Below, in pieces: positions 1-9,025 of a stretch of 64,000 nt of DNA (the stretch's first letter is position 1; every line of letters begins with the position of its first letter). The position numbers and the translations under genes were made by a program. The DNA lies in the NCBI GenBank assembly GCA_002482885.1, contig DLGW01000019.1:4504-68503 (forward strand), in the 5' to 3' direction. The DNA comes from Flavobacteriaceae bacterium UBA7684 (GTDB lineage: Bacteria > Bacteroidota > Bacteroidia > Flavobacteriales > Flavobacteriaceae). The notes beneath the pieces are model-generated. The model saw only the letters and a list, made by a program, of their open reading frames with translations. It was not told the DNA's origin and did no database searches.

Positions 1-33
1 TTAGGTTTAGATATTACGTTAGACTAGTTATTT

Positions 34-99
34 GTTACGGGTTACGGGTTATTGGTTTTAAGACCAGGCCCATAACTCGCAACTCGTAACTCACAACTT
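34..99. repeat. degenerate heptamer array with inverted arms upstream of rpoC
   Basis: The spacer before rpoC holds three 7-base units (GTTACGG, GTTACGG, GTTATTG, from 34) and then four units of roughly reverse-complementary type (ATAACTC, GCAACTC, GTAACTC, ACAACTT, from 72). Bases 34-52 can pair with 72-90 over 19 positions with 16 Watson-Crick pairs, two G-T pairs and one mismatch. The array would form a hairpin in the leader of rpoC or, if an rpoB gene lies upstream as expected, in an rpoB-rpoC spacer. No function is known to me. Similar 7-base periodicity recurs at four other places in the window. Confidence 0.6.
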
Positions 100-111
100 T
101 AAAGAAAGAAT

Positions 112-3100
112 ATGTCTTACAAAAAGGATAGTAAAATAAAAAGTAATTTCACTTCAATTACCATCAGCTTATCGTCTCCAGAAGCAATTTTGGAAAGATC
201 AAGTGGCGAAGTGTTAAAGCCGGAAACCATCAATTACAGAACATATAAGCCTGAGCGTGATGGTTTGTTCTGTGAAAGAATTTTTGGTCCGGTTAAGGAT
301 TACGAATGCCATTGCGGTAAATACAAGAGAATCCGTTACAAAGGAATCGTTTGTGACCGTTGTGGTGTGGAGGTTACTGAGAAAAAAGTACGTCGCGAGC
401 GTATGGGGCACATCAATTTGGTGGTTCCTGTTGCGCACATTTGGTATTTTAGATCGTTACCTAACAAAATTGGTTATTTATTGGGTTTGCCTACAAAACG
501 TTTAGATTTAATTATCTATTACGAAAGATACGCGGTGATCCAAGCGGGTATGATGGCTGATGAGGGAATCAATTACATGGATTTCTTAACAGAAGAAGAG
601 TACCTAGATATCTTAGATAAATTACCTAAAGAGAATCAATATTTAGACGATAAAGATCCTAATAAATTCATCGCCAAAATGGGTGCTGATGCGTTAGAGG
701 ATTTGTTGAGACGATTGGATTTAGATCAGTTATCTTACGATTTACGTCACCAAGCGGCAAACGAAACTTCTCAACAACGTAAAAATGAGGCTTTAAAACG
801 CCTTCAGGTTGTTGAAGCTTTCCGTGGCGCAAGAACACGTATCGAGAATAACCCAGAGTGGATGATTGTTAAAATTGTTCCGGTTATACCTCCAGAATTA
901 CGTCCGTTAGTGCCTTTAGAAGGTGGTCGTTTTGCAACTTCAGATTTAAATGACTTGTACAGAAGAGTAATCATCCGTAACAATCGTTTAAAAAGATTGA
1001 TGGAAATTAAAGCTCCAGAAGTAATCTTACGTAACGAAAAACGTATGTTACAGGAAGCTGTAGATTCATTGTTTGACAACTCGCGTAAAGTGAACGCTGT
1101 TAAAACTGAAGGTAACAGGGCTTTAAAATCATTATCAGATATTTTAAAAGGTAAGCAAGGTCGTTTCCGTCAAAACTTATTGGGTAAGCGTGTGGATTAT
1201 TCCGGACGTTCAGTAATTGTTGTAGGACCAACTTTGAAACTACATGAGTGTGGTTTACCGAAAGATATGGCTGCCGAATTATTTAAACCGTTTATCATTC
1301 GTAAAATGATTGAACGTGGCGTAGTGAAAACAGTTAAATCTGCAAAGAAAATTGTTGACAGAAAAGATCCATTAGTTTGGGATATTTTGGAGAATGTATT
1401 GAAGGGACACCCAGTTCTTTTAAACAGGGCGCCAACATTGCACAGACTTGGTATCCAATCTTTCCAACCAAAATTAGTAGAAGGAAAAGCTATTCAATTA
1501 CACCCATTAGTGTGTACTGCGTTTAACGCGGATTTTGACGGTGACCAGATGGCAGTTCACGTACCACTAGGTAACGCGGCGGTTTTGGAAGCCCAAATCT
1601 TGATGTTAGCTTCTCATAATATTTTAAATCCGGCTAACGGAACTCCAGTTACAGTACCATCTCAGGATATGGTTTTGGGTCTTTACTATATGACCAAAGG
1701 CCGTAAAACTGAAGAGGGACATATTGTAAAAGGAGAGGGACAAACATTTTACTCATCAGAAGAGGTAACAATTGCTTACAATGAGAAGAAAATAGATGTT
1801 CATGCTTTCATAAAAGTTAAAACAAACGTTAGAGAAAAATCTGGCGAACTGGTGTCGAAAATAATTGACACTACTGTTGGTAGAGTATTATTTAATGAAG
1901 TTGTGCCTAAAGAAGTTGGTTTTATCAACGAACTATTAACCAAAAAATCTTTAAGAGATATTATTGGAGAAGTTGTTAAAATTACTGGTATGGCGGGTGC
2001 GGCTAATTTCTTAGATGAAATTAAAACTTTAGGCTTTCAGTCAGCATTTAAAGGTGGATTATCTTTCAACTTGAAAGATTTAAATATTCCAACAGAGAAG
2101 CATACTTTATTAGAGCAAGCTAGAGCAGAGGTGGACGAAGTTATGGGTAACTATAACATGGGTTTCATCACCAATAACGAACGTTATAATCAGATTATTG
2201 ATATTTGGACACGTATCAACAACAGGTTAACTACACACGTAATGACCCAGTTGACTAACGACAACCAAGGTTTCAACTCTGTTTATATGATGCTTGATTC
2301 TGGAGCCCGTGGTTCTAAAGAGCAAATTCGCCAGTTATGCGGTATGAGGGGATTGATGGCGAAACCACAGAAATCAGGTTCTGGTGGTGAAATTATCGAA
2401 AACCCAATTCTATCTAACTTTAAAGAAGGCTTATCTGTATTAGAGTACTTTATTTCTACTCACGGTGCTCGTAAAGGTTTGGCGGATACCGCTTTAAAAA
2501 CAGCCGATGCGGGTTACTTAACCAGAAGGTTACACGATGTGTCTCAGGATGTAATTGTGAATTCAGTAGATTGTGGTACGCTAAGAGGATTAGAAATCAC
2601 AGCACTTAAAAAGAACGAAGAAATTGTTGAAACGCTTCGTGAAAGAATTTTAGGTCGTGTATTATTAAATGATTTAGTGAATCCGTTAGACGGAAATGTT
2701 ATCGGAAAAGCAGGCGAAGAAATCAACTCGGTTATCGCAAATGCTATCGAAGCTTCTCCACTTGAAAAAGTTGAAGTTCGTTCTCCGTTAACTTGTGAGG
2801 CATTAAAAGGAATTTGTGCTAAATGTTACGGTAGAAGTTTAGCTACTGGTAAAATGGTACAAAGAGGTGAGGCTGTAGGTGTAATTGCTGCACAGTCTAT
2901 TGGAGAGCCAGGTACACAGTTAACCTTAAGAACATTCCACGTTGGAGGTATTGCAGGTAATATTTCAGAAGAATCTGGAATTGTAACTAAGTTTGCTGGA
3001 CGTATCGAAATCGAAGACTTAACCACAGTTAAGAGTATTAACGAAGAAGGTAACCAAGTAGATATTGTAGTTTCTCGTTCAACAGAATTAAAATTAGTAG

Positions 3101-4398
3101 ACGAAAAAACAGGTATTGCTTTAAATTCACACAACATCCCTTACGGTTCACACATTTTTGTGAAAGATGGCGATGTAGTAGGAAAAGGAACAACCTTGTG
3201 TAAATGGGATCCATTTAACGCGGTGGTTATTTCGGAAGCCGATGGTAAAGTTGAATATGTAGATATTGAACAAGGTCAATCATTTGTGGTTGAAACCGAT
3301 GAGCAAACCGGATTTAGAGAAAAGGTTATTTCTGAATCTAGAAATAAAAAATTAGTACCTACGCTTAAGATTTTTGCTAAAAACGGAGAATTAACCCGTG
3401 AATACAACTTACCAGTTGGAGCTCACTTAATGGTTGATGACGGAGAAAAAATTAAAGCAGGTAAAATTTTAGTAAAAATCCCTAGACGTTCAGGCAAAGC
3501 TGCCGATATCACAGGAGGTTTACCACGTATTACTGAGTTGTTAGAGGCTCGTAACCCATCTAATCCAGCTGTAGTGTCAGAAATTGACGGTGTAGTAGAA
3601 TTAGGTAAAGTAAAAAGAGGTAACCGTGAAATTATTGTGAAGTCTAAATTCGGAACTGAAAGAAAGTATTTGGTAAAACTATCAAATCAGATTTTAGTTC
3701 AAGAAAACGACTACGTAAAAGCAGGAACGCCACTTTCATTTGGTGCAATTACGCCAATTGATATCTTGAATATTCAAGGACCATCTGCTGTACAACAGTA
3801 TTTAGTGAACGAAATTCAAGAGGTATACCGCTTACAAGGGGTAAAAATTAATGACAAACACTTTGAGGTAGTTATCCGTCAAATGATGCGTAAAGTAAGA
3901 GTTCAAGATCCAGGAGACACTACGTTCTTAGAAGATCAATTGATTCATACTAGTGATTTTATCAAACAAAATGATTTGTTGTTTGGTATGAAGTTCGTAA
4001 TTAATTCAGGAGATTCTGCTACCTTGAAAGAAGGACAAATCATTACTTCAAGACAATTAAGAGACGAAAATTCGTTATTAAAACGTAATGATCAGCAATT
4101 AGTTGAAGTAAGAGATATTGAATTGGCTACGGCTACACCAGTATTGCAAGGTATTACCAGAGCTTCATTACAAACTAAATCATTCATCTCTGCAGCATCA
4201 TTCCAAGAAACCACTAAAGTGCTTAACGAAGCTGCTTTAGCAGGTAAAATAGATGGATTAGAAGGCTTAAAAGAAAATGTTATTGTTGGACACCGTATTC
4301 CTGCTGGTACAGGTATGAGAGACTACGAAGAAATTATTGTAGGTTCTAAAAAGGAATACGAAGAAATGTTTTTAGCTAAAAAAGAATACGCGTACTAA
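112..4398 (+). CDS. rpoC: DNA-directed RNA polymerase subunit beta'
   Basis: Largest subunit of RNA polymerase, forming half of the active-site cleft. Length (1428 aa) is normal for Bacteroidota. The N-terminal zinc ribbon is visible as Cys66, Cys68, Cys81 and Cys84. The catalytic NADFDGDQMAVH loop places the three magnesium-binding aspartates at 474, 476 and 478. The second zinc site is Cys821 with Cys895, Cys902 and Cys905. The start at the ATG after the AAAGAAAGAA purine stretch gives the expected N-terminus. It is followed after 3 bases by a DUF3467 gene, so the two are very probably co-transcribed. rpoB is expected just upstream of the window but cannot be seen. Nothing in the protein looks abnormal. 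Confidence 0.99.
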   Translation: MSYKKDSKIKSNFTSITISLSSPEAILERSSGEVLKPETINYRTYKPERDGLFCERIFGPVKDYECHCGKYKRIRYKGIVCDRCGVEVTEKKVRRERMGHINLVVPVAHIWYFRSLPNKIGYLLGLPTKRLDLIIYYERYAVIQAGMMADEGINYMDFLTEEEYLDILDKLPKENQYLDDKDPNKFIAKMGADALEDLLRRLDLDQLSYDLRHQAANETSQQRKNEALKRLQVVEAFRGARTRIENNPEWMIVKIVPVIPPELRPLVPLEGGRFATSDLNDLYRRVIIRNNRLKRLMEIKAPEVILRNEKRMLQEAVDSLFDNSRKVNAVKTEGNRALKSLSDILKGKQGRFRQNLLGKRVDYSGRSVIVVGPTLKLHECGLPKDMAAELFKPFIIRKMIERGVVKTVKSAKKIVDRKDPLVWDILENVLKGHPVLLNRAPTLHRLGIQSFQPKLVEGKAIQLHPLVCTAFNADFDGDQMAVHVPLGNAAVLEAQILMLASHNILNPANGTPVTVPSQDMVLGLYYMTKGRKTEEGHIVKGEGQTFYSSEEVTIAYNEKKIDVHAFIKVKTNVREKSGELVSKIIDTTVGRVLFNEVVPKEVGFINELLTKKSLRDIIGEVVKITGMAGAANFLDEIKTLGFQSAFKGGLSFNLKDLNIPTEKHTLLEQARAEVDEVMGNYNMGFITNNERYNQIIDIWTRINNRLTTHVMTQLTNDNQGFNSVYMMLDSGARGSKEQIRQLCGMRGLMAKPQKSGSGGEIIENPILSNFKEGLSVLEYFISTHGARKGLADTALKTADAGYLTRRLHDVSQDVIVNSVDCGTLRGLEITALKKNEEIVETLRERILGRVLLNDLVNPLDGNVIGKAGEEINSVIANAIEASPLEKVEVRSPLTCEALKGICAKCYGRSLATGKMVQRGEAVGVIAAQSIGEPGTQLTLRTFHVGGIAGNISEESGIVTKFAGRIEIEDLTTVKSINEEGNQVDIVVSRSTELKLVDEKTGIALNSHNIPYGSHIFVKDGDVVGKGTTLCKWDPFNAVVISEADGKVEYVDIEQGQSFVVETDEQTGFREKVISESRNKKLVPTLKIFAKNGELTREYNLPVGAHLMVDDGEKIKAGKILVKIPRRSGKAADITGGLPRITELLEARNPSNPAVVSEIDGVVELGKVKRGNREIIVKSKFGTERKYLVKLSNQILVQENDYVKAGTPLSFGAITPIDILNIQGPSAVQQYLVNEIQEVYRLQGVKINDKHFEVVIRQMMRKVRVQDPGDTTFLEDQLIHTSDFIKQNDLLFGMKFVINSGDSATLKEGQIITSRQLRDENSLLKRNDQQLVEVRDIELATATPVLQGITRASLQTKSFISAASFQETTKVLNEAALAGKIDGLEGLKENVIVGHRIPAGTGMRDYEEIIVGSKKEYEEMFLAKKEYAY

Positions 4399-4401
4399 AT
4401 T

Positions 4402-4713
4402 ATGAGTGATGCTAAATTAAAACCAGGACAGATTAACATCGAGTTAGATGAAAAAACAGCCGAAGGAATTTATTCCAATTTGGCTATAATCAATCATTCT
4501 AGTTCGGAATTTGTGGTAGATTTTGTTAGCATTATGCCAGGTGCGCCTAAAGCGAACGTAAAGTCAAGAATTATTTTGACTCCACAGCACGCTAAAAGAT
4601 TAGTTAGAGCATTAAAAGATAATATTGCTAGGTTTGAAAGTTCTTTCGGAGATATCAAGGATATCGAAGAACCGCCAATTCCTTTAAATTTTGGTCCAGC
4701 AGGACAAGCTTAA
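4402..4713 (+). CDS. DUF3467 family protein
   Basis: Small 103-residue protein of the DUF3467 family, whose function is not established. In Bacteroidota it commonly sits directly behind rpoC, as here, where only 3 bases separate the stop of rpoC from its ATG. The sequence has no signal peptide or membrane segment. Visible family features are GQINIELDEKTAEGIYSNLA near the N-terminus and the central VDFVSIMPG and KSRIILTPQHAKRL segments. A strong terminator follows immediately, so this gene closes the RNA polymerase operon. The position suggests a role tied to transcription or cell growth, but that is inference only. Confidence 0.9.
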   Translation: MSDAKLKPGQINIELDEKTAEGIYSNLAIINHSSSEFVVDFVSIMPGAPKANVKSRIILTPQHAKRLVRALKDNIARFESSFGDIKDIEEPPIPLNFGPAGQA

Positions 4714-4720
4714 ATAAAAA

Positions 4721-4748
4721 AATCCCGATTTATTCGGGATTTTTTTTT
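4721..4748 (+). terminator. rho-independent terminator of the rpoC operon
   Basis: Perfect 8-bp stem AATCCCGA / TCGGGATT with a 5-base loop, followed by a run of T. It starts 8 bases after the stop codon of the DUF3467 gene. Confidence 0.9.
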
Positions 4749-4810
4749 ATCTTCAACTCACTTCAAAAAAATACTTTCCAATTACATTTTTTATTTAAAA
4801 AATAAATTAC

Positions 4811-4848
4811 TATGCCTGCATAATAGTTAAATTATTTTATTATATTTG
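4811..4848 (+). promoter_or_regulatory. promoter and possible operator of the MarR gene
   Basis: TATATTTG at 4841-4848 matches the Bacteroidota -7 consensus TAnnTTTG, 17 bases before the ATG. The -33 region holds a small palindrome, TATGC-CT-GCATA at 4811-4822, in the place where a MarR repressor could block polymerase. No clear TTG -33 element is seen. The operator role is inference. Confidence 0.5.
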
Positions 4849-4865
4849 AGAAAAGAACCTTTCTT

Positions 4866-5306
4866 ATGAGTAATAAAACAATAGATTATTATTTAAGAGC
4901 TACCTGGCAATCTTTGGCCAGAGCTTATAACGAAGAGGCTGTAAAACACGGAGAAACCATCTCTGTGGGATTCGTTTTGTTAAGTATTGATAAAGAAGGA
5001 ACTCCTTCTACGGCTCTTGGTCCTAAAATGGGTATCGAGCCTACAAGCTTAACCAGAACTTTAAAACAAATGGAGCAAAAAGGGTTGATTGTGCGTAAAA
5101 AGAATCCTAATGACGGTAGAGGTGTTTTGGTGTATTTAACCTCTTTGGGGAAAGAAAAAAGAGATTATTCTAAACAAGTAGTTAAGCAATTCGATGATAT
5201 GGTTCGTAAAAATATTTCACCCAAAAAATTAGAGGTATTTATAGAAGTTATAGAAGCGATGAATAAACTCATCTCGGATAAAAAGATGTATAAGTCTGAA
5301 AAATAA
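4866..5306 (+). CDS. MarR family transcriptional regulator
   Basis: 146-residue winged-helix DNA-binding protein of the MarR family. The recognition helix region reads PKMGIEPTSLTRTLKQMEQK and is followed by the wing KKNPNDGRGVLVYLT, which carries the family DxR signature (DGRG). MarR proteins bind DNA as dimers and usually release it when they bind a small lipophilic ligand. It lies 42 bases upstream of a beta-oxidation operon on the same strand, so acyl-CoA or fatty-acid control of that operon, and probably of itself, is the simplest reading. The ligand is not known from sequence. Confidence 0.93.
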   Translation: MSNKTIDYYLRATWQSLARAYNEEAVKHGETISVGFVLLSIDKEGTPSTALGPKMGIEPTSLTRTLKQMEQKGLIVRKKNPNDGRGVLVYLTSLGKEKRDYSKQVVKQFDDMVRKNISPKKLEVFIEVIEAMNKLISDKKMYKSEK

Positions 5307-5348
5307 AAAGTTTTTTAACGGAAATTCATAAACAAAAAACGATTGCGA

Positions 5349-7739
5349 ATGAAACGTAACATCAATAAAGTAGCTATAATAGGTTCTGGAATCATGGGTT
5401 CTGGAATTGCCTGTCATTTTGCTAACATAGGAGTTCAGGTTCTGCTGTTAGATGTTGTTCCTAAAGAATTAACTGAAATCGAACAGAAAAAAGGATTGAC
5501 TTTAGAAAATAAGTTGGTCAGAAATAGGATTGTAACCGAACAGTTGAGCAATGCCTTAAAATCAAAACCATCACCCATATACCACGCCCAATTTGCTCAA
5601 AGAATAGAAGTTGGCAATTTAGAAGATGATTTAGAAAAATTAAGCGGAGCAGATTGGATTATCGAAGTGGTGGTGGAGCGATTAGATGTAAAAAAAATCG
5701 TCTTTGAAAAAATAGAAAAATACAGAAAACAAGGAAGTTTAATTACCTCTAACACTTCGGGTATTCCCATTCATTTGATGAGTGAAGGACGTTCCGAAGA
5801 TTTTCAAAAACATTTTTGTGGTACCCACTTTTTTAATCCAGCCCGATATTTAAAATTATTCGAAATTATTCCAGGGCCAAAAACCGATGCAGACGTATTA
5901 GACTTTTTAAATCATTACGGTTCATTATTCTTAGGAAAAACTTCGGTAGTAGCTAAAGATACTCCTGCATTTATTGGAAACCGAATCGGCATTTTTGGCA
6001 TTCAAAGTTTGTTTCATTTGATTCAAGAAATGGAATTAACCGTAGAAGAAGTAGATAAATTAACAGGGCCAATTATTGGAAGGCCTAAATCAGCCACTTT
6101 CCGCACAGTAGATGTAGTTGGTTTAGATACTTTGGTTCATGTTGCCAATGGATTATACGAAAATTGCTTGCAAGATGAAGCTCGTGAGTTGTTTAAACTG
6201 CCCGATTTCATTCAGCACATGTTGCAAAATAAATGGTTGGGAAGTAAAACCAAACAAGGATTCTACAAAAAAGAAGGCAGCGATATCTTGTCTTTAAATT
6301 TAAAAACCTTGTCATATGAAATGTCTAAAAAAGTATCATTTCCTACTTTAGAGCTTACCAAAAATATTGAAAAACCCATAGATCGTTTTAAAGTATTAAT
6401 CAAAGGAGCAGACAAAGCAGGTGAGTTTTATCGCAAAAGTTTTGCGGCATTGTTTGCTTATGTTTCTCACCGAGTACCCGAAATTACCGATGAGTTTTAT
6501 AAAATAGACGAAGCCATGAAAGCTGGTTTTGGATGGGAAAATGGCCCTTTCGAAATTTGGGATGCGATAGGCGTTGAAAAAGGAATTGAACTGATGCAAT
6601 CTCAAGGATTACAGCCAGCCACTTGGGTTACCGATATGCTACAATCAGGAATCAAAAAGTTTTATACCGTATCCGAAGGAGTTACCCAATACTACGATAC
6701 TAAACAAAAATCATCAGCCAAAATTAAAGGCCAAGATTCTTTTATCATTTTAAATAACATCCGCGAAAGCAAAAAAGTATGGAGTAACAGTGGCGTGATT
6801 ATTCAAGATTTAGGTGATGGCATTTTAAATGTGGAATTTCAATCTAAAATGAATACCATCGGTGGTGATGTCTTACAAGGCATTCATAAAGCCATTGATT
6901 TAGCCGAAAATCAATACCAAGGATTAGTTATCGGTAATCAGTCGGCTAATTTTTCATACGGAGCCAATTTGGCTTTGATTTTTATGATGGCGGCAGAACA
7001 AGAATACGATGAGTTAAACATGGCTATAAAAGCATTTCAAGACACCATGATGCGTGTGCGATATTCCAGCACACCAGTAGTGGTTGCCCCTCATGGAATG
7101 TCTTTTGGAGGTGCTTGCGAAATGAGTTTACATGCCGATAAAGTAGTAGCTGCTGCTGAAACCTATATCGGTTTAGTGGAATTTGGTGTAGGTTTAATTC
7201 CAGGTGGTGGCGGAACCAAAGAAATGACTTTACGCGCTTCAGATTTGTTCCGTAAAAATGATGTGGAGTTGAATACGTTGCAAGAGTATTTTATGACCAT
7301 TGCCATGGGAAAAGTATCCACTTCTGCACACGAAGCATTTGATATGGGAATTTTACAGCACGGAAAAGATATAGTAGTAGTGAACAAAGACCGTCAAATA
7401 GCCGAAGCCAAAAAACAAGCCTTGTTATTAGCCGAAGCAGGATATACTAAACCAATTCCCCGAAAAGACGTAAAAGTATTGGGCAAACAAGCTTTGGGTA
7501 TGTTTTACGTAGGTACCGACCAAATGGTTGCCGGAAATTATATTTCCGAACACGATAAAAAAATGGCCAATAAATTAGCGTACATAATGGCAGGAGGCGA
7601 TTTGTCCGAAGCCACTTTAGTTAGCGAACAATATTTGTTGGATTTAGAAAGAGAAGCTTTTTTATCGCTTTGCGCCGAAAGAAAAACTTTGGAAAGAATT
7701 CAGTATATGTTAACTAAGGGAAAACCGTTACGAAATTAA
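5349..7739 (+). CDS. 3-hydroxyacyl-CoA dehydrogenase / enoyl-CoA hydratase (FadN type)
   Basis: Bifunctional beta-oxidation enzyme of 796 aa. The N-terminal half is an NAD-dependent 3-hydroxyacyl-CoA dehydrogenase with the Rossmann motif GSGIMGSGIACHFA near the start, SNTSGIP, and HFFNPARYLKLFE. The C-terminal part is a crotonase fold with GGACEM and GLVEFGVGLIPGGGGTKEM, which supply the two glutamates expected for hydration. This domain order (dehydrogenase first) is that of Bacillus FadN, the reverse of E. coli FadB. I chose the ATG at 5349, although a TTG two codons upstream would also be open. It heads a fadN-fadA-fadE order and probably handles acyl-CoA chains in the cytoplasm. Confidence 0.93.
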   Translation: MKRNINKVAIIGSGIMGSGIACHFANIGVQVLLLDVVPKELTEIEQKKGLTLENKLVRNRIVTEQLSNALKSKPSPIYHAQFAQRIEVGNLEDDLEKLSGADWIIEVVVERLDVKKIVFEKIEKYRKQGSLITSNTSGIPIHLMSEGRSEDFQKHFCGTHFFNPARYLKLFEIIPGPKTDADVLDFLNHYGSLFLGKTSVVAKDTPAFIGNRIGIFGIQSLFHLIQEMELTVEEVDKLTGPIIGRPKSATFRTVDVVGLDTLVHVANGLYENCLQDEARELFKLPDFIQHMLQNKWLGSKTKQGFYKKEGSDILSLNLKTLSYEMSKKVSFPTLELTKNIEKPIDRFKVLIKGADKAGEFYRKSFAALFAYVSHRVPEITDEFYKIDEAMKAGFGWENGPFEIWDAIGVEKGIELMQSQGLQPATWVTDMLQSGIKKFYTVSEGVTQYYDTKQKSSAKIKGQDSFIILNNIRESKKVWSNSGVIIQDLGDGILNVEFQSKMNTIGGDVLQGIHKAIDLAENQYQGLVIGNQSANFSYGANLALIFMMAAEQEYDELNMAIKAFQDTMMRVRYSSTPVVVAPHGMSFGGACEMSLHADKVVAAAETYIGLVEFGVGLIPGGGGTKEMTLRASDLFRKNDVELNTLQEYFMTIAMGKVSTSAHEAFDMGILQHGKDIVVVNKDRQIAEAKKQALLLAEAGYTKPIPRKDVKVLGKQALGMFYVGTDQMVAGNYISEHDKKMANKLAYIMAGGDLSEATLVSEQYLLDLEREAFLSLCAERKTLERIQYMLTKGKPLRN

Positions 7740-7811
7740 GTAGTAAGTATTAAGGCTTAAGTATGAAGCCATCAAGAAAAAAATACTTACTACTTAAAAC
7801 TTAATCCTTAA
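7736..7811. repeat. inverted heptamer arrays between the first two fad genes
   Basis: The 83-base spacer holds AAG-headed 7-base units (AAGTAGT, AAGTATT, AAGGCTT, AAGTATG, AAGCCAT from 7738) and a complementary set ending in TTAC or TTAA (TACTTAC, TACTTAA, AACTTAA, TCCTTAA from 7784). A perfect 16-bp inverted repeat, TTAAGTAGTAAGTATT at 7736-7751 with its complement at 7782-7797, overlaps the stop codon of the upstream gene. As RNA this gives a long hairpin between two operon genes. Its layout matches the array upstream of rpoC. Confidence 0.65.
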
Positions 7812-7822
7812 AATAAAAAATC

Positions 7823-9004
7823 ATGAAAACAGCCTATATAGTTAAAGCCTACAGAACTGCCGTTGGGAAAGCGCCTAAAGGATTGTTCCGATTTAAAAGA
7901 CCCGATGAATTAGCCGCAGAAACCATTCAGTATATGATGAATGAAATGCCTGATTTTGATAAAACCAGAATTGACGATGTAATGGTCGGAAACGCCATGC
8001 CTGAAGCCGAACAGGGTTTGAATATAGGTCGATTGATTTCTTTGATGGGATTAAAAATTGAAGATGTTCCAGGAGTAACGGTAAATCGGTATTGTGCTTC
8101 AGGATTAGAAACCATTGGCATGGCAACGGCAAAAATTCAATCGGGAATGGCGCATTGCATTATTGCGGGTGGAGCCGAAAGCATGAGTTACATTCCTATG
8201 GGAGGATACAAACCTACTCCTGATTATGCGTTAGCCAAACAAGGACACGAAGATTATTATTGGGGTATGGGATTAACTGCCGAAGCCGTAGCTAAACAAT
8301 ACAACGTATCGCGTGAAGATCAAGATGAGTTTGCTTTTCAATCGCATCAAAAAGCCTTAAAAGCACAAGTCGAAGGAAAATTCGATAAACAAATTGTTCC
8401 CATAACGGTAGAACAAACTTTCATCAATGAAAAAGGAAAAAAAGAAACTAAAAATTATACGGTAGCCAAAGATGAAGGTCCCAGGGCCGATACTAATTTA
8501 GCTGCTCTAGGAAACTTAAAACCCGTTTTTGCAGCGGATGGAAGTGTAACCGCAGGAAATTCCTCACAAATGAGTGACGGAGCCGCTTTTGTTTTAATCA
8601 TGTCCGAAGAAATGGTGAAAGAATTAGGCCTTACACCCATTGCCAGATTAGTGAATTATGCTTCTGCAGGAGTAGAACCCAGACTTATGGGAATAGGGCC
8701 TATCAAAGCCATTCCAAAAGCGGTAAAACAAGCGGGCTTACAACTCGGTGATATTGATTTAATCGAATTAAACGAAGCTTTTGCTTCACAATCTTTAGCC
8801 GTAATCCGCGAATTGAATTTAAACCCAAGCATCGTAAATGTAAATGGCGGAGCCATCGCTTTAGGACATCCATTAGGTTGTACAGGAGCTAAATTATCCG
8901 TGCAATTATTTGATGAAATGAAACGCCGAGGCAGTAAATACGGCATGGTAACCATGTGCGTAGGAACTGGACAAGGAACCGCAGGTATATTTGAATTGAT
9001 ATAA
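7823..9004 (+). CDS. fadA: acetyl-CoA C-acyltransferase (3-ketoacyl-CoA thiolase)
   Basis: 393-residue thiolase that carries out the last step of beta-oxidation, releasing acetyl-CoA from 3-ketoacyl-CoA. The nucleophilic cysteine lies in NRYCASGLETIGMA, followed by NEAFASQ, GGAIALGHPLGCTGA and the C-terminal CVGTGQGTAGIFE, so all four thiolase signatures are intact. It is the middle gene of the fad operon, with a repeat-filled 83-base spacer before it and 21 bases before the acyl-CoA dehydrogenase. A biosynthetic acetoacetyl-CoA thiolase has the same motifs, but the neighbours favour fatty-acid degradation. Confidence 0.93.
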   Translation: MKTAYIVKAYRTAVGKAPKGLFRFKRPDELAAETIQYMMNEMPDFDKTRIDDVMVGNAMPEAEQGLNIGRLISLMGLKIEDVPGVTVNRYCASGLETIGMATAKIQSGMAHCIIAGGAESMSYIPMGGYKPTPDYALAKQGHEDYYWGMGLTAEAVAKQYNVSREDQDEFAFQSHQKALKAQVEGKFDKQIVPITVEQTFINEKGKKETKNYTVAKDEGPRADTNLAALGNLKPVFAADGSVTAGNSSQMSDGAAFVLIMSEEMVKELGLTPIARLVNYASAGVEPRLMGIGPIKAIPKAVKQAGLQLGDIDLIELNEAFASQSLAVIRELNLNPSIVNVNGGAIALGHPLGCTGAKLSVQLFDEMKRRGSKYGMVTMCVGTGQGTAGIFELI

Positions 9005-9025
9005 AACCCTCTTAAACTAAACGCT

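Noticed and set aside
34..99. The heptamer arrays as a CRISPR array
   Set aside because: Units are only 7 bases without spacers, and no cas genes are present.
804..3137. Long open frames antisense to rpoC, and similar antisense frames opposite other genes such as 9695-10039 and 42359-42976
   Set aside because: They mirror the codon structure of strongly conserved genes, lack start contexts and recognisable domains.
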